From: Actinomycetes bacterium
GTDB taxonomy: Bacteria > Actinomycetota > Actinomycetes > Propionibacteriales > Propionibacteriaceae
Direction: 5' to 3'
DNA length: 8,887 nucleotides
Assembly: GCA_021794705.1 (NCBI GenBank)
Contig: JAJYQH010000379.1
Span: 1 to 8,887 of the forward strand
Part shown: positions 8,552 to 8,887 of the stretch, one piece after another
Layout of the letters: each line of letters starts with the position of its first letter
Numbering within the stretch: the stretch's first letter is position 1
Program-made: the position numbers and the translations under genes
Notes under the pieces: generated by a model
Database searches by the model: none
Told to the model about the DNA's origin: nothing
Seen by the model: the letters and a program-made list of their open reading frames with translations, nothing else

Positions 8552-8887
8552 GTGAATCTTCTGGAAACCATCCACCCGGTGGCGGCCACCGGCCTGTTCA
8601 GCTACGCGTGGCTGATGATCGCCGTCCCGGCGCTCAGCGCGGCCGTGCTCCTGCTCGCCGGACGCGCCACCAACGCGTGGGGCCACCTCATGGCGACGCT
8701 CGCCCCGATCATCTCCTTCGTCATCGGACTCCTCCTCTTCGTCCAGCTGCTCGGCCGCTCGGCCGACCAGCGGGCGGTGTCGGTGCCGATGTGGGACCTC
8801 ATCACGTCCGGCACCTGGAACATCCGGGTCGGGCTGCTCGTCGACCAGCTCTCGATCCTCTTCGTCCTGCTGATCACCGGGGTGGGG
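8552..8887 (+). CDS. nuoL: NADH-quinone oxidoreductase subunit L (5' part, 3' end outside window)
   Basis: NuoL is the large distal antiporter-like (Mrp/ND5 family) proton-pumping subunit. From the GTG at 8552 the frame stays open for 112 codons to the window edge. Family members usually exceed 600 residues, so about a sixth is visible. The translation shows a first helix at about 18-36 (YAWLMIAVPALSAAVLLLAG), a second at about 45-67, a polar loop containing MWDLI (80-84), then the family block VGLLVDQLSILFVLLITGVG (93-112), which opens the third helix. The key Glu and Lys residues of the proton channel lie beyond the window. The early codons AAT, CTT and GAA are AT-richer than the gene average. 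A sense-strand call is supported by the position after nuoK and by these motifs; the identity as nuoL rather than the related nuoM or nuoN rests mainly on gene order and the GLLVDQLS block. Confidence 0.95.
   Translation, partial: MNLLETIHPVAATGLFSYAWLMIAVPALSAAVLLLAGRATNAWGHLMATLAPIISFVIGLLLFVQLLGRSADQRAVSVPMWDLITSGTWNIRVGLLVDQLSILFVLLITGVG

Overview
The whole window is one stretch of a respiratory NADH:quinone oxidoreductase (complex I, NDH-1) operon, read left to right on the + strand. In order it holds the 3' part of nuoD, then complete nuoE, nuoF, nuoG, nuoH, nuoI, nuoJ and nuoK, and the first 112 codons of nuoL. This is the canonical nuoA-to-nuoN order, so nuoA-C should lie just upstream and the rest of nuoL, nuoM and nuoN just downstream. 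No other gene, RNA, mobile element, repeat array or promoter could be supported. The largest gap between genes is 10 bases.

The organism is most likely an actinobacterium (Actinomycetota). Base composition is very high in G+C by eye, third codon positions are almost all G or C, and GTG starts are used. NuoE, NuoH, NuoI and NuoJ carry the C-terminal tails I associate with actinobacterial complex I, and the central part of NuoG reads like actinobacterial homologues. A more precise placement (for example Acidimicrobiia versus Actinomycetes) is not supported by what I can see.

Layout by module: NuoE, NuoF and NuoG (928-5437) form the NADH-oxidising arm, with FMN and clusters N3, N1a, N1b, N4, N5 and N7. 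NuoD and NuoI carry electrons through N6a/N6b to the quinone site at the membrane interface. NuoH, NuoJ, NuoK and NuoL are membrane subunits of the quinone cavity and the proton-pumping arm. All cluster-ligand cysteines expected in NuoE, F, G and I are present, as are both membrane glutamates of NuoK, so the encoded enzyme looks intact.

The genes are tightly packed. Seven of the eight junctions have overlapping stop and start codons (GTGA, ATGA or TGATG), and each Shine-Dalgarno sequence lies inside the last codons of the upstream gene. Only nuoK and nuoL are separated, by 10 bases. All eight visible stop codons are TGA. I looked for an undescribed system and did not find one; the findings are modest observations on an ordinary, well-known operon.
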